From: Chrysomallon squamiferum
Taxonomy: Eukaryota; Mollusca; Gastropoda; Neomphalida; Peltospiridae
Direction of reading: 5' to 3'
DNA length: 64,000 nucleotides
Assembly: GCA_012295275.1 (NCBI GenBank)
Contig: CM022671.1
Coordinates: 4,953,565-5,017,564 of the forward strand
Position 1 is the stretch's first letter. Each line of letters starts with the position of its first letter. Below, piece by piece: positions 13,344 to 27,370 of the stretch. The translations under genes were made by a program, and so were the position numbers. The notes beneath the pieces were generated by a model. The model did no database searches and was not told where the DNA came from. It was given only the letters and a program-made list of their open reading frames with translations.

Positions 13344-13490
13344 CTTTTAACATAAAACTTTTACATAAAATTTACAGTTAGGCAGGTACATACTATTTTC
13401 AGTCAAACAAGCAACATCACATTTTTACATAAAATTTACAGTTAGTCATGCACATATAATTTGTTAGCAAGTTTTTACATAAAATTTTGA
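13220..13490. repeat. ACATAAAATTTACAGTTAG repeat
   Basis: Irregular tandem copies of ACATAAAATTTACAGTTAG, including a poly-A run at 13318-13343. Weaker copies start near 12945. Confidence 0.7.
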
Positions 13491-13733
13491 CTGATTTTGT
13501 ACAGTGAGACAGGTAACAAGGCACTGTGGATAGCAGGGACTGTAAATCAGAACACAAACAGATTTTCCCAGTGGAGGCTGTTAGTGTGTGGATGAAATCC
13601 TTGTGAAATTGGATTTTTGTTAACTCAGGCATGAAACACTCTGGAGAATAGGAAGCACATGCATTTCTTCACATTGTTACTGTCAGAACAAAGTAAGAAA
13701 GTGAAAACTTGAAAAAAAAAGGAATGTAAAGCA

Positions 13734-13901
13734 GAAAAAAAAAAAAAAAAAAAAAAAAGAAAAAAGAATGTTAATATGAAATATATCATCTGCAATTTCC
13801 ACACGTAATTGGTAATTTTAAATAAATATGCATAAGCAAGTTTTTTATTTTTTATTATTATTTTTTTTTTTGTATCATCATCTATCAATAAATGGAAATA
13901 T

Positions 13902-13947
<46 letters not shown>

Positions 13948-14110
13948 CATGTATGCATATATCTGTATTTGTGTGTGTATACATACATGCATGTTTATAT
14001 GAGTATATGTATGTATTTGAGTGTGTCAATATATATCTATTTATGCATGCATAAATGTATGTATTTGTGTATACATATTATGTATATATGTACGTATGTA
14101 TATTTTTAAG
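13734..14110. repeat. Poly-A, (GT)n and TATG-rich cluster
   Basis: Poly-A at about 13736-13758, (GT)n at about 13904-13944, then GTATGTAT sequence. Confidence 0.9.
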
Positions 14111-14279
14111 TATGTATGTATTTAGTAATTAATATTCTGTTATATACATCTAATAAGACTTATTTCTACAATATTCAGGAACAAACTGGCATGAAAGGAC
14201 AAAGTCCACATTTGACCCCACTGAAACCACTGACCACACCTGAACACCTGGCACCTAATTCCGAATACTAAAAACAATA

Positions 14280-14500
14280 CTACTTACACACCAAGACAAC
14301 CTTTTCACTTCTGTCTTTTTTTTTTCATCTCTCTCTTTCCTCCTTCATTTTTCTCTTTTTTCCTTTTTTTATTTTCTTTTTTCTTATTTTACGAGTTTTT
14401 TTAATCCCATTTTTATTCTTTTCCTTTCTTTATATCATTTTTCATTCATTTATTCTTTCTTTCCTTCTTTAAAAAATTTTTCTTTCATTCCTGCTTCTTC
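14280..14500. repeat. Pyrimidine-rich degenerate tract
   Basis: TTTCTTT/CCTT-rich sequence without clear period. Confidence 0.7.
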
Positions 14501-15214
14501 TGCTCAATTCTGTGACAGTAAAAAAAAAAAACGTCCATTTTTAGTTTACTTCAGACTGCTTCCGTTTCTCTTTTTGCACTTGAAATGTGCCAGACTCGAA
14601 AATCTGCTGACTCCGCAGATACAGTCAGAAAGAAATAAATGAAATTCAATATTTAATCTAGAGGCGAAAAGAAATATTCCTTTTATTGCTTTGGTGGCAC
14701 TGATGGGGATCTCATGGACGAGGGAATGGATTCAGAAATGTTAAAAATGGATTTCAAAAATATTGTGGAAATGTTTTGAAAATATGGAGATGGTTCTGAG
14801 AAATGAGAAATGTTTTTTTTTTAAAAAGAGTAAAATTAATTTAATACTGAATAATTTGAAAATGTAACATGAAGACTGATAAAACTTTAATGTTGAAGTG
14901 AAAATGCATTATAAAATTGTAGAATAAATGTTTTTGAGTGTATAAATCGAATTTTAAAGTGAAAATGGATTTAAAAATGCAATAAAGATTAGTAAAGATT
15001 TTTTATTATCATTTTATTAACCATTTGAAGATTTTTTTTTAAATTATTGATCATGTAAAGAATTTTTTATTTACAAATCATTCAGAGAATTCTTTTTAAT
15101 TTCTATCTCAAAAAGTTTTTTCATCTTTTAATCATTTTTTATGTGATTTTAATCAAAGTGTTGTGAATTTTCACTTTTTTACTTTCTTTTCTTCATCCTC
15201 CATTATTCTGATTT

Positions 15215-15227
15215 CCTTTTTTTTTTT

Positions 15228-15262
<35 letters not shown>
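15215..15262. repeat. Poly-T run
   Basis: Two T runs split by a single CA; the longer exceeds 30 bases. Confidence 0.95.
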
Positions 15263-15264
<2 letters not shown>

Positions 15265-15557
15265 TTATTGTCAATATTGGTCCTCTTACATCTTCCAACC
15301 CAAAAAAGTGAACAAAAATTTCAAAACGACTAAATCTTCTAGAAAATTAGTGCAGCATCATATTACAAATAAAATATATATAAAAAAAGAGTTAAATAAT
15401 CATTTTCTTATTTAGTACCAAAAATGTAATTTATGATAAAATTTCTACAGATTCAACAAATTAAAAACCACAAATATTATCAAAATATTAGTATATTTAT
15501 TGTTAGCAATATTAAATACATTTTCCCATTTATTTTATGGTCCTGTTCTGCTGTTAA

Positions 15558-15561
15558 TAAT

Positions 15562-15594
<33 letters not shown>
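15558..15594. repeat. (AAT)n microsatellite
   Basis: About twelve perfect trinucleotide units. Confidence 0.95.
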
Positions 15595-15598
<4 letters not shown>

Positions 15599-15764
15599 GG
15601 AGGATAGACAGGCATACATACACACAAACTCATTAACACACATACCTCTATCTTTGGATTTACTATTGAACAAAAGATTTTTATAGCTTTATATTAAAAT
15701 TGATGTATATAGTTATTTGTACATAAAAACCATATATATCCATGTGTAGACACATAAATATATA

Positions 15765-15769
<5 letters not shown>

Positions 15770-15813
<44 letters not shown>

Positions 15814-16052
15814 TACACATACCCATATACATACATACCTAAATACATACACATACATATACACAATCATAAATTTTAGAACATTTTTAGAATCACAACC
15901 CTTTATCAAAATCCAACAAGAAATCTATTATTCTAACACTCATATAGTCACACAGGCATTTTAAAATAAACTTTACCTCTGAAATCAGAACCTATTACAC
16001 AAAAACCTTGTTAAACCCAACACATGTATTGATCTTTTACTGAAGAAAACTA

Positions 16053-16085
<33 letters not shown>
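15770..16085. repeat. Two (CA)n microsatellites
   Basis: (AC)n at 15770-15811 and 16053-16084, with unremarkable sequence between. Confidence 0.95.
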
Positions 16086-16087
<2 letters not shown>

Positions 16088-16164
16088 TGCACCCACACAC
16101 ATAAAAATCCACAAGAAAATATTTTTACCTTATTACCCAATCTTCTTGCTCTGTTGTTCCCTTC

Positions 16165-16610
16165 ACAAGATTATATCCTAAAAATCCTGGCATTACGACT
16201 GTCATTCACTGACATTTTTACCATAGTAAGAACATTTTTTTTAAAAGGGCACAACAGTTCATTAAAACGTGACATACATTACGGCTGATTTCTGTAGGGG
16301 CTGGTTCCAGACAGAGGCAGTGTTAATTGTTTCCGCGGTTGTAGGAAAATCCTTGCTGCTCGCTGAAGATGTTGGTTTAATGCACTCGCAGCCCAAGCCT
16401 TAAAGGGGGAGCATCTTGTCAATGGTTTATTTCAGGTCACAGTGTCAGATTAGAACGTGCGTTCTGTGTAACAAGTTCGAATTGAGTAAATTTTTTCATC
16501 AAGTCAGAAGATTGGTAATTCGGAGAGTTGCAGGAAAGATTTCACTGGTGAAATACACATGCCAGTTTAGGCGAAATCTACCAATGTTAGGTTTTATTCA
16601 TTCAATTTAA
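16165..16610. other. Complex island; possible conserved regulatory element
   Basis: About 450 bases of non-repetitive sequence with CpGs (TTGTTTCCGCGGTTGTAGG, TGCTCGCTGAAGATG, GAACGTGCGTTC). A short open frame of 64 codons crosses 16416-16610 but contains no recognisable domain, and acceptor-like TTATTTCAGG at 16424 has no matching donor. Confidence 0.3.
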
Positions 16611-17154
16611 TTTTTTTTTTAATTTTATTTGATTTGATTTGATTTTTGCTTAGCTTATTCTTTCATTTCATTATTTATTTTATTGATTTGTAATTCATTT
16701 TTTCATTATTTTGCTATTTCATTAACTTGAACATATTTATTAAATATTTTTCTCAGTTTGAAATATTCGTTCTGACATTCACTGGGGCCTGGAAAACAAA
16801 GTCATAGTTTTAACTGGATTCCAAACAATATTGATTAACTCAAGCAAAAACAAGCAAAATGTGTAATTGCTTTTGCCAAAGAAAATGAAGAAGAAGAGAA
16901 AAAACATAAAACCCTTTGACACTGGTCTTGTTCATGCAGTGACTTTTTATGATACGAGTTGTAGTAGTTGTAGTGGTAGTCAGTGTTGCATTAAGTAATC
17001 AACTTTAAAGGCTGCAGACAAAGGGATCTCTGGAGATTAAGTTAACAATTATTTCATATTCTTGATTTTGGTTTTGGTTTTTGAAAATATTACTGAAGAC
17101 CTCACAGGAACCATTGATTACATTCTACAAAGTCCAAATCAACTTCTGGTGGTT

Positions 17155-17199
17155 GTGGCAGTAGTAAAAATAATAGTAGGAATAGTAGTAATAGTAGTG

Positions 17200-17275
<76 letters not shown>

Positions 17276-17340
17276 CATTAACAGTAGTGACAGTAGCAGC
17301 AATAGTAGTAGTAGTAGTTGTAATACCAGCAGCAGTAGTG
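17155..17340. repeat. (GTA)n trinucleotide array
   Basis: About 60 triplets, perfect in the middle (roughly 17203-17275). Its Val or Leu repeat readings are not genes. Confidence 0.95.
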
Positions 17341-18199
17341 TTAAATATACAAATATCATATTTTTTGTTTAAGTAGTTAAAACAATTCAGGAAAAATAAA
17401 TATGAACAGAACTTTGGATTCAGTAATAATTTTGAAGATACATAAGAGTTATTAAAGTATTTTTTATTAATCTAGAGTTTTAAAAAAATGTGTGTATTGA
17501 AAATTAATAACATTCAATGAATTTAAGTTTTGGGGTGCATTTTATTATTATTACTTAATTCTATATTATCTAAAAAAAACAACAAATAAATAATAATAAT
17601 AATAAAAAAAGTTATATAATAACAATGCCTAATATTACGTCTTCTATTACAAAACAAATCACATCTGCTAAGATAAAAACTTCTATGAATTTTCATAAAA
17701 TAATCAATCAGAATCAACACAAGCCTTTACAATGTGAATAAAAATCATTATGCACACATCTGCTTTGTTGTATAGGACACAATAACAAATTAACAATGTA
17801 AAACAAGAAATAAATTTATGATCTGACAGGCAAAGTCACAGAATCTGTACACACAGACAGCCCCATGAGAATAGTTTTAAGACAAACAGCTATCAGGGAA
17901 TGCAATAGTGTGTAATACATTATTAATGTCTATAGTTATATAAACATAATAATTTCTACAGTAACAAGTGTTACACATTGTTTTCTATAGTAAATATGTG
18001 TTAAATGTTTTGATGTGGATGTCAGAAACTGTATCTATGTTCTACAATATTCTGCATCTGTGATTTCACAGTATTTTATTAATAGGAAGGGTTTGTTGTT
18101 TTTTTTAGATGACAATCATGTGGGAACAGACAAATTTAACATAAATATATGTACATAGAAACTGAAACATACATAAATACACATTATACACAGCAATAA

Positions 18200-19435
18200 T
18201 ATACATACATACATATATACACATACAAAGCAACATACATATATACACACAAATAAGCATTCAATTATCATTCTCTAGATACATAACCTCACTAAAAAGT
18301 AGCTGACACTAAGAGGCAGAAACTCCCTCTGGTAAAAACAACAATCACACCCTGGATACGCTTGCACTGTTTTGTTAAAAGGAATCGTGACAGAAAATGA
18401 ACAAAACAATTTTTTTGGTGGTATGGCGAACTATTGTCACTTAGAGATGTGTCAGTTATTTTAAGAGTTGCAAATATAATCCATTAGAAAGTTAATCCTA
18501 AGTTGTTATTAGTTTTTCTACTCAGGACATGACTGTGGAAAAAAAAATGTTTGTCTGTAAGAGGTGGTGTGGTGTGGTGTGGTGTATGTCACAGGATCAA
18601 AGCTTGATTGTGGAAGATTTTAAATAGAATGTTGTGTGATTAAAAGTATGGTATTGTTATTGTTGCTGTTGTTGTTTTTATTTTGTTGTTGCTGTTGTTG
18701 TTCTTTTTGTTATTGTTAGTGCTGTTGTTGTTTTAAATACTGCAGTTAAAAGTTTCAGTTAATGAACTGTAGAATCATTAATGTTTGTCTTTATGTTTCT
18801 GTGTACATGTAATGTGATAATGTTAAATGTGTAACAGGAATGCATATACATGTACTAACAAACACACACACACACACATTCACATGTTCATACAAAGCTA
18901 TTTTGTAAAAACAATTAGTAAACAAATGAAGAGAAAATACAATTTTCTTTCTTTTGTTAGTTTTGCTGTTAGTTTAAACATTTGTAATTCTCCTGAGAAC
19001 AGCTGACATAAAAATAATTCACTGTCTGTTTACTTACTTTTTCCTAAATCAATAACAAAGGATACTGAAGACAAATATAATATTCCCATTTTAGACATTA
19101 TCAAAAAATTTAGAATTTTAAATCATTTGGGATTTTTTTGTTGGTTTTTTTGAGAACTGGATGAAATAATAATAATAATAATAATGACAATGATGATAAA
19201 AGCAATGATGATGATGATAATGATAAGTGATCATGATAAAAACAAGCATGATGATGATGATGATGATGATGATAAAATGTTTTTGTTTTTTTATGAAGAA
19301 AATAATACAGAATGTTAAACTACCAGCTGAGAATATGTAAATGTGTGAAAACTGATTTATAACACCCTGAACAAACCAGAAAAAAACTTTGTAACAACTG
19401 ATAACAAAAATGTCTTTATATATATATATATATTT
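18200..19435. other. Gene-free AT-rich stretch
   Basis: Contains short GGTGT (18563-18585), GTTGTT, (CA)n and ATGATG tracts. No exon or recognisable element is seen. Confidence 0.6.
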
Positions 19436-19439
19436 ATCT

Positions 19440-19675
19440 GAGCATGCATGAGTCTGTGTGTCTGTGTGTCATGTGTGTCCAAATATCTATGTATATGTTT
19501 TTATCTGTGTATCTGTGTGTATCTGTATATGTGCATGTATGTTTTATGCTTGAGTGTCCATCTGTGCATACAGATACACAATTTGTGTATCTGTGTGTAT
19601 CTGTGTGTATCTGTATGTGTGCATGTATGTTTTATGCTTGAGTGTCTGTCTATCTATGGAATGCAGATACACAAT
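19440..19675. repeat. GTGTATCT-rich repeat, two long units
   Basis: A block of roughly 95 bp from GTGCATGTATGTTTTATGCT to CAGATACACAATTT occurs twice. Confidence 0.85.
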
Positions 19676-20174
19676 TTTGACTTATATTGTAAAAGCCTGG
19701 TTTTTTGTGTGTCTTTTAGTGTAAAATCTATGTATCTACTGACCTTGAAATGAAACTCTTCATCACTTTACATTTTTAGAAAACAATTAGAATAAATTTT
19801 ATAAACAAATAATAAGTTATCAGTCTGCCATTGATTTCACAAATTAACTTTTTGCATTATTCATTCATCAAATGAGATTTTTATCAATAAAAGCGGCAGA
19901 ACACCTGTTAATAACCTTACTTCAGTCATGTTGTAGGTGGGCTAGGTAAACACTGTACTAACGAGTTTACAGGTAACAGGTGTAAATTGAGAGTATACCT
20001 TGACAGTGTATACTACTTTGATAATTAAAGTTGTGGATGACAATACGTTGTTATGGTGATAAAAAAAAAATATTTGTGAAGATTCAATAAGGAAGTAACA
20101 ATGATTATTTAATGACAAATTTTGAAATACAGGGTCATTAGTTAATGAATATGTCTGTCTTTTTTTGAGGGGGT

Positions 20175-20480
20175 TTTATGGGGTGATTATAATAAAGAGA
20201 AAGAAAAGAAGGAAAGAGAAAAAACAAAAAGAAATGGAATGATGGATGGATGAATAAACATTCTAGGGAGAGGGAGAGTGAAACAGGGCTAAAAGATGAA
20301 AAAGAGATTGAAAAAGAGACTGAAATTAAGAGGAAGAGAAAGAAGAAAATAAAGGAAAAATAAAATGAATGAGTAAAAGACACAAATGAAAAATGGGTGA
20401 AGAAATAATTAAAAACTGAGTGAAAAATGGAAGATGATGCTAATTTAACACAAACAGAGAAAAGGTGAGACACAGAATCA
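20175..20480. repeat. Purine-rich (GA)-biased tract
   Basis: About 300 bases with strong A/G bias on the plus strand (AAGAGATTGAAAAAGAGA). This kind of mirror-poor polypurine DNA gives a false Ser/Phe-rich ORF on the minus strand. Confidence 0.75.
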
Positions 20481-21639
20481 GACTTAATGAATTGAAGAAT
20501 CAGAGATGCATGGATAGTGAGAAATAATCAGAGACATGAAGACAGTGAGCTAGAAAATCAGGGACAGAAACAGAAAGACATCAAAAACAAAAGAAAGAAA
20601 AAGCGTTGCTACTGTTTGTGATACATACAAGTAATAACATATATTTTTCATTAAACTGTTTGAAATAAATACATTCCATAAATAAACCGACAACAAGTTC
20701 AAGTCTGACCTTAATTAAAAAAATGTCTGGTTGTTGTTTTGTGTGGAAATTCTTTTTAATCTTTGTCTTTCTTTCTTTCTTTTTTTTTTTGTCCTATGAC
20801 ATTCAAGTGTAGACTTCACTGGAGGCTATCTGGTTTCTTCTCTATGGTAGAAATAATTTATTGCTATAAATACACAGAGGAAGTTAAGTCTGGCCATTCC
20901 AGGACTTTGTCTGTGATGAAATATTCTGATCACGTGTGTGACACAGTTGTTTTTTTTTGTGAAAAGTTTTACTGGGGTATCTCAGTATACTGGCTTCAGT
21001 TTTGTGATGTTTTTTTTTTTTTTTTAATTTAAATACATTGTCAGGAAATGTAAGTCTGGGTTTGCTGTGTATCACAAAATATCAAATTATTTTACATTGC
21101 AGTCCTTTCCAGTTCACTTATCTCATTTTGGATGGATGAAAAGCAGACTGTGATTACTCACAGTGATTTTCCATTTTAGAAAAAAAAGAAGCTGTGAATG
21201 CCATGACAGTAATTCTCATTTTATATTTTTGCTGCATATTTATTTTATTTGCATTATACTATAAGTAGGTATGATAAAAAAAAAAAGGTTTAAAATTTTC
21301 TGAGAAACTTGTTATTGCTGGAAACAGCATGAAAAGATCATTTTAATAATACCAGAACAAGCCTCCTAACATTTATATTAATATTTGATGAGTTAGAAAC
21401 AGTAGCTAATTATAGGAAGTAATTTCTTACATTATAAATTAATTACACATAATTTGAAAAAAAAAAAGTGAAACTCAAATACACAGTGAATTTCTAATAA
21501 AGAGTCAATTTCTTCATTTATTAAGATAACTGCAACAAATTTTCTGTGGTTTATTGGAAACTGTTTGCTCTTTGAGGAAATAATCATACAATATGTATTG
21601 TTCAGCACTATTTTCATAGGTCTGATGAAGAAGTAAAGT

Positions 21640-23260
21640 GTTTCACAAAGATTTCAAATTCCAATATATTTTCAACTTCAGAACTTCGCTGAAAGCTCCC
21701 AGGCCTGTGACTGTTATCATACATCTTCAGCTTTGTGATTACATGATCATATCTTTCTGTACAAATTTTAGAAGACCACTGATGAAGTCTGCTACAAGTT
21801 AATGAACTGTCATGTTAAGGTCTACACCTTCCTCTCCATACGACTCCAAGATCCCTCAACAGCAAACCACATAACCAGGAACTTCTGTGTCCTGTTGTTT
21901 ACCAACTTCCCACTGTAGATTCAGTTTGCAAATAAACCTTTTTCATGCAAAATGTGAAGTTAGTAAAACTGATTTTGTTCCAAAAAGGAGGAGTGTATGC
22001 TAATTCAGTATATATGAGGATGTAGAGCTACTATTTAAGAAAATGTATATAAAAAGGCAAGACATAGTTTTGCATGCAAGGCAGTTCATGAAAAAATGTG
22101 TCTTTATTGGTGCAATGTACTGCTGCCACCATCAGTTTTAATTTCTGGCTTAGGCTTGGTTACATCAGTGAAGAAAGTGTTAGTGGCAAACCTACAGTGA
22201 GTTATTTACTAGACATTTATCATTGTTTGTAGGTTCACCACATTTATGTAAGCAACATGGTGAAAATGTGGTGATTCAGGAACATATGTCTTTAAATGCT
22301 GTGTTTTCATGGTATGCACTGACAATGTATATCCCTGTATGCTTCAGTACAATTTAGAGATATTGTCTCAAAACTCAGTTAATCAACAGTCACTAGGATC
22401 AAATCTCCTCAGTGGTAGAACAAATACCAAAGGGGTCTTTGAAACACTGACACAACTGATTCTATAGACTAGCCTCTTCCTAATTTGTAACTTACAAAGT
22501 GTGTTAGAAGATTATTCTGTTCCAGCATAGCACAATTTTCACTGTCTCAGATCTTAATAATCATTGACATTTATGTAACAATGACAACTAAATGGCAGCA
22601 TCCAGTATTTCTATACATACAGGAAATACCAGTCTGGCTGTTCAAATCTCTAAATCAAATTGTTCAGCAATCAGACATCTGTGTTTATCAAGTACAAGAC
22701 AACACAAGACAACACAACACCTTTTTTACAGTCCAAAGTCTTAATAATAAATAACTGACTGTATTTTGGTGATGCTATTTCTTTTTCTTTATTTTTGTAT
22801 TGACTGCCAAAATGTAGAGGCTAGACATACCAAATCTGAAAAATTCAAACTTATTCAGTCAGAAGAAATCTGTACTAATCCAGTAAAACATAACAGATAC
22901 AATTCAATGGTCTGTAATAATAACCATGACAACAGTGACAGATTTCTGTGACAAGCATACAAAACAAAGTGGTGGGTTTCCTATCTGCTGTAGACCATAA
23001 ACACATCACCAGAAAGTATTTTCCAAATCGGAAGTTCCAGACTGTTGTGTCACCAGATCCCTTGTTCTAATCCAATTCAGTGTAGCAAACACAGTTTTTC
23101 ACAATCTCTTGCTGGTTATCGGATCTGTATAATCTGTGACAGTTATGGAAGATGACAGCAGAACAAATCCTTCACCAAAAGCTCAGTCAATGCCTGTGCT
23201 TCCCACACATGATGGTCATGTGATGTCTGAGCCTTTATCAGCTCTGAAAACTAGGTGAGG
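21640..23260. other. Moderately complex, gene-free stretch
   Basis: More balanced base composition than its neighbours and no tandem repeats. This suggests an old dispersed element or decayed insert. I find no open frame or terminal repeats that would name it. Confidence 0.35.
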
Positions 23261-24226
23261 TACTGTGGTTAGAATATTCAAACCATGAACAAACCATTAC
23301 AGTAAAAATACTGAATTATATGACCATTATAGTAAAAAAACCTTCCCAAGTTAGTGTTTCAAAGGTTGGAAGGTTTATAAAAAAAATTCCTTGCTAATTA
23401 AAGACAAGAGAAACAATTGGTAACATTTATCAAAGGCAAAATTATCTGGTTTTATGTAAATCAAATTTGTTTTTCTGCTAGTCATAAAAGAGTAACCATG
23501 AGAGGCAAAAAATGTAATATATATACAAATAATATATATATATGTGTGTGACATATGTGTCTGTATGTGTATGTATGAGTGTGTGATATATTTGATTTTA
23601 TTTTTTAGCAATTTTTTTTTTTATATTGTTCAAATTGAAATACAGTGATACTGTATCAGAAAATCAATATTCTTTTATTTCAATCAATTTAAAGATTATG
23701 CCACAGCTTTCTATTGATTTTGACAACCCTGTAAAAATTATAGTTACATTATTATGCCAGGTTCAGTGTGAAATACAAAACTTAAGACTGTCAACTTTGT
23801 TATTTTGTGTTGTTTGCTTTATTGATTGTCTATGTCTGAATAATACAAATGTTATTTCAGCTGTACAGTAAAAAAACACACTGTATTTTTTCAAGAAAAG
23901 TTTTCACAGGACTAGTACTGGAGAGTGGTACTTGTATAAAGACTATTTCTGATGAAAAAAAATACTCACCTATTTAAAAAAAAAAAAAAAAAATGATGAT
24001 AATAATAATAATAAAAATTAAATAAAAATGTGATAGAAATGATTGACTTCATAAATATGCAGTTAAATAAAATATGGTTGCAGGCAGTGAATTTCTAAAA
24101 ACAATAAAACTAATTATTTGCATGTTATAGCATAAGTAAGTATTTGTATTTTTTAAATGCACATGTGTATTTATGTGTATGTGTGTGCATATATGTGTTA
24201 TTTGCGTGTGTGTGTATTTGCATGTG

Positions 24227-24275
24227 ATTAGCACAGTGGTTAGAGCAAACGTCTGATTCATGACAGGTAAGAGGA
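24227..24275 (+). repeat. Head of a tRNA-derived SINE (truncated)
   Basis: TTAGCACAGTGGTTAGAGC matches the box A region of a tRNA (TAGCNCAGTGGTTAGAGC), followed by an anticodon-arm-like segment. No box B or acceptor stem follows, so it is not a tRNA gene. Confidence 0.45.
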
Positions 24276-24879
24276 ACAGTGCTGTTCATTGTATCAGTTT
24301 TTCACAAAGACATTTCAAGCTTTATTTAACATATCTTATTTATGGTCTTACAAAACTTTATGGGCTACGCTTTTCAGATTATAGCAGGAAAGATCTTTTA
24401 TCTGCACCATCTCACATGCAGGACAGTACATACCACATTTTTTCTTACACCAGATGAGTAGCACTGCCTGGAATTTGAAATATCACAATGAAACCACCAA
24501 GAGTGATTGATCCAGTGACCTGCTGCATATCAAGTGGGATGTACAATTGATTATTAATAACCAGTAATGTCAAAATGTTTTGACATATCGACAAGCATTC
24601 ATTCAATCATTTATTATTTAATCCTTTTTTTTAAATTCATTCATTGATTTTTTGTGTTTGAATGTAAACCAGCTCAAATAACACTTATAATACTTAATAA
24701 TGATGTTTCACACATTTCTGAATAACCTCAACATAATAAACATTAAAAGGATCAATATTTTAGCACCAGTGTGAGAAAATGTGAAATTCTGATAAAATAA
24801 CTATCAGAACTTATAATCTCTTACCTTTGTTAATTTGCTGATCAGATTATGTGCCACAGAATGTGCCAGGTAATCAATG

Positions 24880-25275
24880 ACAGGTAAGTAAAATTTCAGG
24901 TGTTCTGTTACAGAATATGTAACAGCTGAGATTTTCTGAAGATTATTTCATAAATAAATTAATTGTTACCTGATATCAGATTAATAATTACAGGTAAACA
25001 AAAATCTCAGTTTTCTAATTAAATTTAAAATTATAAAAGAGGAATATTAAAGTGTCATTTTACAAGCATCTGGATTAAATAAATAAATAAATAAATAAAT
25101 ATTGCCTGACATTACAGTAAATAAATAAAAAGAACAGGTTGACCAAAAAATTTAAAAATCACAATATTTTTCTTCTAGATGTTTTTGATAGAACATAATA
25201 ATGTTTATAACAGTATTTCATAATTACCTGTAATACTAGTTAATTAATTATTACCTGATATAGTCAGGTATATCA
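24880..25275. repeat. Diffuse CAGGTAA / ACCTGATAT motif repeats
   Basis: Several inverted and direct occurrences of CAGGTAA and TTACCTGATAT at irregular spacing in AT-rich DNA, continuing weakly to 26220. Confidence 0.4.
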
Positions 25276-26414
25276 AATCAATCTTCTAATCATAATCCTT
25301 CTTACAGACTTTGTAATAACAGAACATAAGTCTGTATTAATTATTAAATATTTAATTACTGCCTGAAATTTGGCTACATGAAATTAATAATTATATATAT
25401 GTATATAAACATTTTTTTCTTCTTCTGTTATTAATAATTATGCATAATGATGGATTTTTGAAAGAATTCATTATTAACCATTCATAATATTAGTATTTAA
25501 TGGATGATTAATTAATTTATTATCTCAGAAACTTAATTAGAGATGAAAATAATTTTCAAAAAATTGTTATTCTAAAGCTTTATGGTTGTCATACAGTGAA
25601 ACAGAAATAATAGTTTTATTAAAGCCTTCACAATGGCAATAATTATTTCCTTCTGATATAAAAGTAATTCAAAGGCCTCAGCAAATAGAAAATAAAACTA
25701 GACTTAGAAGAATATTAATTAATAGTTTTACAAAAAATTACTACACAATAATATTATAACAAAATAGAACATTGTATTATTGTACAAAGCCTAAATAACA
25801 TTACATTACAAAAACATTACATCATAATAAAACAAAAATGAAGAACACTGTGTTATAATATAATGTTTAAATAATCTTACTGTTAACAAAAACAGAAGTC
25901 TACATCATAATATTGTAAGAAGAAAATAGAACAATGTTTAACAGTACAACTGGTAAATCAATTAAATAACACAGTACTTAATTATTATCATTATATATAA
26001 TTTACCTCAATATAATACACTGTATTAATATTCATTATCTGACAGAAAACTGATTAATTTTCATTCAGCAGAAATAATAAAAAAAATTTAAAAAACAGAC
26101 ACAAAAAGACCCACCAAAATCAAAAAAACAACAAAAAAAACCATAAAATATTTCACAAATAAGCATTACTTTAATCACAATCAGCAAATTATGCTAATTA
26201 ACTAATCAATTATTACCTGAAATGTACCAAATCACCTTCAGAACATTTCCTACAAAAACTTAGTTAAAATTCCATTTCTTCACATTGAATTATTCCAGCA
26301 TATAAAAGGAAAAGAAGAGAAAAAATACATTCATGTTAATACACTATCTCAACCCACTGACTGAAAGAAAACTTAACCAAACAAAATCCCTCTGTTTATT
26401 TTTTGTTTAATACC

Positions 26415-26645
26415 TGTATGGTGATTGGAGTGTGACGGATCAATGGATGAACAGACATTCAGTAAGCTTTGTACACACTGTTGTTATTTCTAGATCACAA
26501 ATCAATCACTCTCCATGCACAAGTGGAGGATGGCGATTATTAATATTACAGCTTTATGGAAATGACCGATTTCTTCATGTAATACTGACAGTTAATACAC
26601 ATTTTAAGCATAATGTAATAATTGCCTCTGGCTAATGGAATATCA
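26415..26645. other. Possible conserved enhancer-like element
   Basis: Non-repetitive, motif-rich block (TGTGACGGATCAATGGATG, CAAATCAATCACTCTCC, GGCGATTATTAATATTAC, TTGCCTCTGGCTAATGG) in AT-rich DNA. It reads open for 67 codons but is not flanked by splice sites. Confidence 0.3.
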
Positions 26646-26819
26646 CCAGTATGCACCAGTTAGAGATTTGTTTTGTTTGTTTTTTTGTTTTTTTTTAATT
26701 GTTGTTGTTGTTCTTTGTTGCTGCTTTTTGCTGCATTTTGTAAGGGGAAGGTGTTCTTTGGCAGAGTTTGAGAGGGAAAGAGTTGTTGTTTTCTGTGGTG
26801 AGAATTTTTTTAATTTGGC

Positions 26820-26861
<42 letters not shown>

Positions 26862-26862
26862 T
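26820..26862. repeat. (AAT)n microsatellite
   Basis: About fourteen units. Confidence 0.95.
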
Positions 26863-27119
26863 TAAAAAGAAGAAGAAACAAAGAATGTTGAGTATAAAAT
26901 TTGCATGTGGCTTCATATTAATAAAGAAAAAGATGTGTATAAGCCTGCATTTGTTCCCAATTTACAATATTTACAGTTATTATCATGCCACTGTACAGAC
27001 AGTTTATTACAGAAACAAACACTGCTTACACACAGTGTTCTGCCAGTAAGTCTGCTGTTATCACATAATTTCATAATTACAGCATTTTATAATCTAGAAA
27101 CCTAAATTCTGAAACCTGA

Positions 27120-27370
27120 AGCAAAGATGTCCTGGAAAACTGCAGCAAGATAAAGTCATCTATGCTATAAATTTTTGCTAAATTTTTACAAGGACATAAA
27201 ACAAATTTTGTTTATGACGGCAGCTTGGTCCATACATCAGAGCTAATAAATATCTTATATTATTGATATCTGTGTGTGTCCTGGGAGATATAACGAGGTG
27301 TCCATCTATGGATGGTGTCTGTGACTGTGAATAATATATCTGTCATTTCCGATTACTAAATAATTTGTAA
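27120..27370. other. Possible conserved enhancer-like element
   Basis: Complex block with GTTTATGACGGCAGC, CAGAGCTAATAAATATC and TCCTGGGAGATATAACGAGG. No open frame of note. Confidence 0.25.

Noticed and set aside
16416-16610. 64-codon open frame with several cysteines
   Set aside because: Only one acceptor-like site, no donor, and no known motif; kept as a possible regulatory island instead.
17062-17376. Poly-Val and poly-Leu proteins
   Set aside because: Readings of (GTA)n on the two strands.
24227-24300. tRNA gene
   Set aside because: Box A is good, but box B and the acceptor stem are missing.
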